Part shown: one piece after another, positions 60,525 through 64,000 of the stretch
How positions within the stretch are numbered: the stretch's first letter is position 1
Layout of the letters: each line of letters opens with the position of its first letter
DNA from: Dehalococcoidia bacterium
GTDB lineage: Bacteria > Chloroflexota > Dehalococcoidia > Lucifugimonadales > Lucifugimonadaceae
Assembly: GCA_022824185.1 (NCBI GenBank)
Contig: JAJEAU010000010.1
Location: forward strand, 1-64,000
Direction of reading: 5' to 3'
Length of the DNA stretch: 64,000 nucleotides
Position numbers and translations under genes: made by a program
The notes under the pieces: model-generated
Database searches by the model: none
What the model saw: only the letters and a program-made list of their open reading frames with translations
Told to the model about the DNA's origin: nothing

Positions 60525-62168
60525 ATGGCCGGATCTTCAACAAGACCGAACCCGCCACCGCCGGCTTTGACCGTCGGCGTTCCCGGTTGGATCAGAGCCA
60601 ACCTCTTCAGTTCGCCTCTCGACGGCGTCACCTCAATCGTCCTCGGCGCAATTGTCGCGCTGGCAATCTTCCAAACCGTCAACTGGGTCTTCATCACAGC
60701 ATCCTGGGAAGTCGTCACGTCGCGAATTCCTCTTTACCTCATCGGTAGATACCCTGAAGAGTTTTACTGGCGCCCCCTGACAGCCCTCCTGCTTGTCAGC
60801 CTCATCCTGGGTGTAGCGTGGCGAATGTGGGGCGGCATGGCCCGCGGATTCGCCATAGCGCTCATCGTCATCACTCTCTTGGCTGCACTCCTCCCGTACG
60901 CCGGCGTCGATCTCGGAGCACCGCGTGTCGATCCCGACATCGAGCTCGAACCTTCTGCGTCCCCATCGCCGAGAGAACGTCAACGCGACATCTCTGACGG
61001 CATCCCAGAAAACGCCCGCGACCTGCGAGACATCACTTCTAACACCGGAACCCTCTATCAACTCGCCACACTTGACGGTGTCGAAGATGTCACGGACTAC
61101 TATTCATTCACCATTGAGGAGACCAAAAAGCTCAAAGTCGGTTTATGGCAACTCGAAGCGAACGCGGATGTAACTCTCCAAAACGAGACAGGCGCCTCTC
61201 TCCAATCGAGTAGCAATACCGGCACCAACGACGAATCGCTCGAAATCGACATCGAACCTGGCACCTATTACGTCCGTGTCGATGCGATGCAAACCGCCCA
61301 AAACGAGTACGTCCTAGGTGTCAGCGTCGCAGATCCGCCGAACAACCTGGTCAACGTTCTATTCGCAATCAACTTCCTCGCCGTCGCTCTCGGATTTGGA
61401 CTTGCCACATTTCCATCGGTCAGGCAACCTAGGACCCTATTCTTCGGTGCACCGATATTGTTCCTCATCGGCGCGCTTCTAGTCGTTGGGTCCTCGTACG
61501 TTCCGGGCCTTGAACCCGTCCCGACCCAAGACCTTGGCGGCCTCACACTAAACCTCCTCCTCGCGACTATTGGCATAGTGTGTTCGATACCCATCGGCAT
61601 CGCTTTGGCGCTCGGTCGACGTTCCGAGTTCCCATTTCTTAAATACGCCTGCGTCGGCTTTATTGAGATCATCCGCGGCGTCCCCCTGATCACCCTCCTC
61701 TTCATGTCGAGGCACATCCTACCGCTCACATTCCCCGAGCAGTTCTCAATCGACGAACTCTACCTCGCTATGATCACCATCACGATATTCAGTTCCGCCT
61801 ACATGGCTGAAAACGTGCGCGGAGGAATGGCGGCCGTCGCGACCGGTCAAACCGAGGCCGCCCGTGCCCTCGGCCTCCGAGCGTGGCAGACGACCATCCT
61901 CATCACCCTTCCGCAGGGCCTCCGCAACATCATTCCGGCCATAGTAGGGCAGGCCATTTCGCTCTTCAAAGACACCTCGCTTGTATTCATCATCGGAATG
62001 CTCGACCTGGTCGAGATGGGCCGAGTGACGATCCAAGGGAACCTCGACTTCGTCGACGATGGCCATGAGGTCTACATCTTCATCGCCTTGATCTTCTGGA
62101 TCTTCACCTTCTCGATGTCGTTCGTATCCCGCAAAATCGAAACCGCGCTCGGAGTTGGAACACGCTAG
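60525..62168 (+). CDS. aapM: AapM-type permease with an inserted PPC-like domain
   Basis: A 547-aa permease; AapM is usually under 400 aa. The excess comes from an extracytoplasmic insertion at about 130-270: an acidic/Pro linker, then a beta-rich segment (YYSFTIEETKKLKVGLWQLE, NADVTLQNETGASLQSSS, and DIEPGTYYVRVDAMQTAQ) that resembles a bacterial pre-peptidase C-terminal (PPC) domain. The EAA loop GQTEAARALGLRAWQTTILI is near residues 445-465. The insertion lies between membrane spans and could help capture substrate or the stalked binding proteins. Confidence 0.9.
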   Translation: MAGSSTRPNPPPPALTVGVPGWIRANLFSSPLDGVTSIVLGAIVALAIFQTVNWVFITASWEVVTSRIPLYLIGRYPEEFYWRPLTALLLVSLILGVAWRMWGGMARGFAIALIVITLLAALLPYAGVDLGAPRVDPDIELEPSASPSPRERQRDISDGIPENARDLRDITSNTGTLYQLATLDGVEDVTDYYSFTIEETKKLKVGLWQLEANADVTLQNETGASLQSSSNTGTNDESLEIDIEPGTYYVRVDAMQTAQNEYVLGVSVADPPNNLVNVLFAINFLAVALGFGLATFPSVRQPRTLFFGAPILFLIGALLVVGSSYVPGLEPVPTQDLGGLTLNLLLATIGIVCSIPIGIALALGRRSEFPFLKYACVGFIEIIRGVPLITLLFMSRHILPLTFPEQFSIDELYLAMITITIFSSAYMAENVRGGMAAVATGQTEAARALGLRAWQTTILITLPQGLRNIIPAIVGQAISLFKDTSLVFIIGMLDLVEMGRVTIQGNLDFVDDGHEVYIFIALIFWIFTFSMSFVSRKIETALGVGTR

Positions 62169-62186
62169 AGCTTGAGGAACTGCAAC

Positions 62187-62990
62187 ATGACCACCACCCA
62201 CTCCCTTGAAGAAACCACCGTAACCAACCCCGAGGTCCGCAAAATCCCGCTCGAGGAACGCGACGACATCATCGTCTGCGAAAACGTCTTCAAGTGGTTC
62301 GGGAACTTCTGCGCCGTCAACGACGTCACCATGTCCGTGAAGAGGGGAGAGGTCGTTGTCATATTCGGTCCCTCTGGCTCCGGAAAATCCACGTTCATCC
62401 GCATGATCAACCGCCTTGAGGAGCACCAGCAGGGCAAGATCGTCGTCGACGGTATCGAGATGACTAACGACCTCCGAAATCTCGACGCCATCCGATCCGA
62501 AGTCGGCATGGTCTTTCAACAGTTCAACCTATTCCCGCACATCTCCGTTTTGGGAAACATCACTTTGGCCCCGCAACGCGTCAGACACCTTCCCAAAGCC
62601 GAGGCAGAAGACCTCGCAATGTCCCTCCTCGAACGAGTAGGCATCCCCGAGCAGGCCGAGAAATATCCCGCCGAACTTTCTGGAGGTCAGCAGCAGCGAG
62701 TGGCCATCGCCCGCGCCTTGGCCATGCAACCCGAAATCATGCTCTTCGACGAGCCAACGTCCGCACTCGACCCCGAGATGATCAAAGAAGTCCTAGACGT
62801 CATGCGAGAGCTAGCCGACACCGGCATGACGATGCTCTGCGTGACCCACGAAATGGGCTTCGCCAGAGAAGTAGCCGACCGAATGGCAATGTTCGACGAA
62901 GGCCAGCTAGTAGAACTAGGCACCCCCGACCAAATCTTCAACAACCCAACCGAAGACCGCACAAAACTCTTCCTGGATCAGATTTTGTAG
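62187..62990 (+). CDS. aapP: amino acid ABC transporter ATP-binding protein
   Basis: A 267-aa ATPase that powers the transporter. Walker A is [12 protein letters not shown], the Q-loop is in [11 protein letters not shown], the signature is LSGGQQQRV, and Walker B is [14 protein letters not shown], with the switch His in [13 protein letters not shown]. An ATG at 62187 is used; a TTG 15 nt earlier is less likely. It ends the operon that starts with the binding-protein genes. Confidence 0.96.
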   Translation: MTTTHSLEETTVTNPEVRKIPLEERDDIIVCENVFKWFGNFCAVNDVTMSVKRGEVVVIFGPSGSGKSTFIRMINRLEEHQQGKIVVDGIEMTNDLRNLDAIRSEVGMVFQQFNLFPHISVLGNITLAPQRVRHLPKAEAEDLAMSLLERVGIPEQAEKYPAELSGGQQQRVAIARALAMQPEIMLFDEPTSALDPEMIKEVLDVMRELADTGMTMLCVTHEMGFAREVADRMAMFDEGQLVELGTPDQIFNNPTEDRTKLFLDQIL

Positions 62991-63144
62991 GGCGTTAGCC
63001 CCTTCGCAAAGCGTATCGGGCTCGCGAAGCCGAGCGATCAAACCAAAAACGAACGACAACATAGATCGCGGATCCATCGTTCCTCATTTTCCATGCCCTC
63101 CTTCAGAAGGAGACTGGTGCAAGGCGGCAACACCGACCCCAAAC

Positions 63145-63672
63145 TCACCGCCGCATCGCCCGAGCTATATCCCGCTCCTGATCACGACGCCGAATCGTAT
63201 CCCGGCGATCCCCATGCGTCTTGCCCCGAGCCAACGCAATCGACGCCTTCGCAACTCCACGAACGATGTAGATCCGCTGAACTACGATCGTCAGTCCCTG
63301 CTGCTCGGCCTGACCCCTCAACGACTCGATTTCCTTCCGATGCAACAGCAACTTCCGCTGCCGCAACGGTTCATGTTGCCCCCATAAGCCAGCCGCATCA
63401 TACGGAGCGACGTACATATTCATCAACCAGGCCTCGCCGTCCGTAATCCGCACGTACGCATTCGAAATATCCACCTTGCCATCCCGAATCGACTTGATCT
63501 CCGAGCCCTGCAACATCAACCCGGCTTCGTACTCATCGATCAGGTTGTAATCGAATCGGACGCGCCGATTGGTAGCCATCGTCCCAGACGACGCCGAACC
63601 GCTGCCGTCAACTTTTGTCTTGCGTTTTCTACGAGCCATAACAGGGCGTACCTGATACCCATTTTCCGCCAC
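63145..63672 (-). CDS. smpB: SsrA-binding protein SmpB
   Basis: A 175-aa trans-translation factor that carries tmRNA to stalled ribosomes. Landmarks are RVRFDYNLIDEYEAGLMLQGSEIKS split near residue 37, GKVDISNAYVRITDGEAWL and the C-terminal basic tail ending in RRDQERDIARAMRR. The GTG at 63672 with GAGG upstream is preferred; Met12 (63639) is an alternative. No tmRNA gene was recognised in the window. Confidence 0.95.
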   Translation of the reverse strand: MAENGYQVRPVMARRKRKTKVDGSGSASSGTMATNRRVRFDYNLIDEYEAGLMLQGSEIKSIRDGKVDISNAYVRITDGEAWLMNMYVAPYDAAGLWGQHEPLRQRKLLLHRKEIESLRGQAEQQGLTIVVQRIYIVRGVAKASIALARGKTHGDRRDTIRRRDQERDIARAMRR

Positions 63673-63723
63673 GACGACCTCAACCGAAACCCGGTCGATC
63701 GCACCTATTCCGCTTGCTGCAAT

Positions 63724-64000
63724 CTACGGCCCAACCGCCGTCGTGACCTGAGTCTGGAAATTCAACTGCTTGATTGCTGCGTCCATCTGCGGCTCGACCC
63801 ACTCGACATCTCTTTGCCCGGGAACCGGCTCCGTCTCCACAACCACATCTGGCGTCAACCCTACGCCCTCAATCACATTGCCATTCGGCGTATACCACCG
63901 CCTGATCGTGATATTCAGTCCGGCACCATTGGAAAGCGTTCGAGTGATGTTCACACTCCCTTTCCCAAATGTCTTCACGCCGATCAAAACCGCACGCCCA
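63724..64000 (-). CDS. ctpA: C-terminal processing protease (S41), 3' end only
   Basis: The C-terminal 92 residues of an S41 (CtpA/Prc-like) peptidase, cut by the window edge. The conserved catalytic-site segment GRAVLIGVKTFGKGSVNI, with the catalytic Lys region, is in view, then RRWYTPNGNVIEGVGLTPDVVVE. The serine and PDZ domain would lie upstream, outside the window. Confidence 0.9.
   Translation of the reverse strand, partial: GRAVLIGVKTFGKGSVNITRTLSNGAGLNITIRRWYTPNGNVIEGVGLTPDVVVETEPVPGQRDVEWVEPQMDAAIKQLNFQTQVTTAVGP

Overview
The window looks like chromosomal DNA of an uncultured, free-living aerobic heterotroph. My best guess is the Chloroflexota (SAR202/Dehalococcoidia-like). This is an inference from gene content: a luciferase-like monooxygenase, split glycolate-oxidase genes, repeated families of Zn-alcohol dehydrogenases, aldo/keto reductases, SDRs and HpcH/HpaI aldolases, and lipoproteins with long stalks but no visible outer-membrane machinery. 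There is no rRNA gene, and I could recognise no tRNA gene, CRISPR array or intact insertion sequence.

Layout. 0-13 kb: fumarase, a retropepsin-like protein with a small partner, a GIY-YIG/membrane fusion next to degenerate small ORFs, an MFS exporter, a membrane-anchored SNase-like protein, uvrB, a luciferase-like monooxygenase, vapBC with a palindromic operator, and malate synthase. 13.4-18.5 kb: a 24-bp minisatellite, the main sigma factor, a Zn-dehydrogenase and a PLP aminotransferase. 18.45-22.6 kb: a lower-GC three-gene cassette, DUF4338 (DruA-like) - NurA - HerA, with 1-nt stop/start overlaps. It is wedged between central-metabolism genes and is the best candidate for an undescribed system, probably anti-phage or DNA processing. 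22.6-26 kb: fructose-1,6-bisphosphatase, class I aldolase and an M20 amidohydrolase. 26-52.8 kb: a large catabolic region rich in local gene duplications (2 SDR, 3 aldo/keto reductases, 3 histidine phosphatases, 3 Zn-dehydrogenases, 2 YbjQ, several HpcH/HpaI aldolases). It also holds glcF/glcE and, 6 kb away, glcD, plus a class V aminotransferase. 52.9-63 kb: a Cache-domain lipoprotein, a second 295-aa aldolase-like gene, and an Aap-type polar amino-acid ABC transporter with two stalked binding proteins, two permeases and an ATPase. One permease carries an inserted PPC-like domain. 63.1-64 kb: smpB and the 3' end of a ctpA-type protease gene, cut by the window edge.

How the genes fit together. 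Glycolate oxidase subunits (glcD, glcE, glcF), a serine/alanine-glyoxylate-type aminotransferase, malate synthase and fumarase together outline a route from C2 acids to C4 acids. Fbp and Fba serve gluconeogenesis. The dehydrogenases, aldolases and Gfo/Idh enzymes suggest oxidation of diverse sugar acids, polyols or carbonyl compounds. The Aap transporter supplies amino acids. Nuclease-related and toxin-antitoxin genes (HerA-NurA-DUF4338, vapBC, a truncated mazE-like gene, DUF2442/DUF4160, two GIY-YIG-like proteins, an AlbA_2 regulator) are scattered as accessory genes between metabolic ones.
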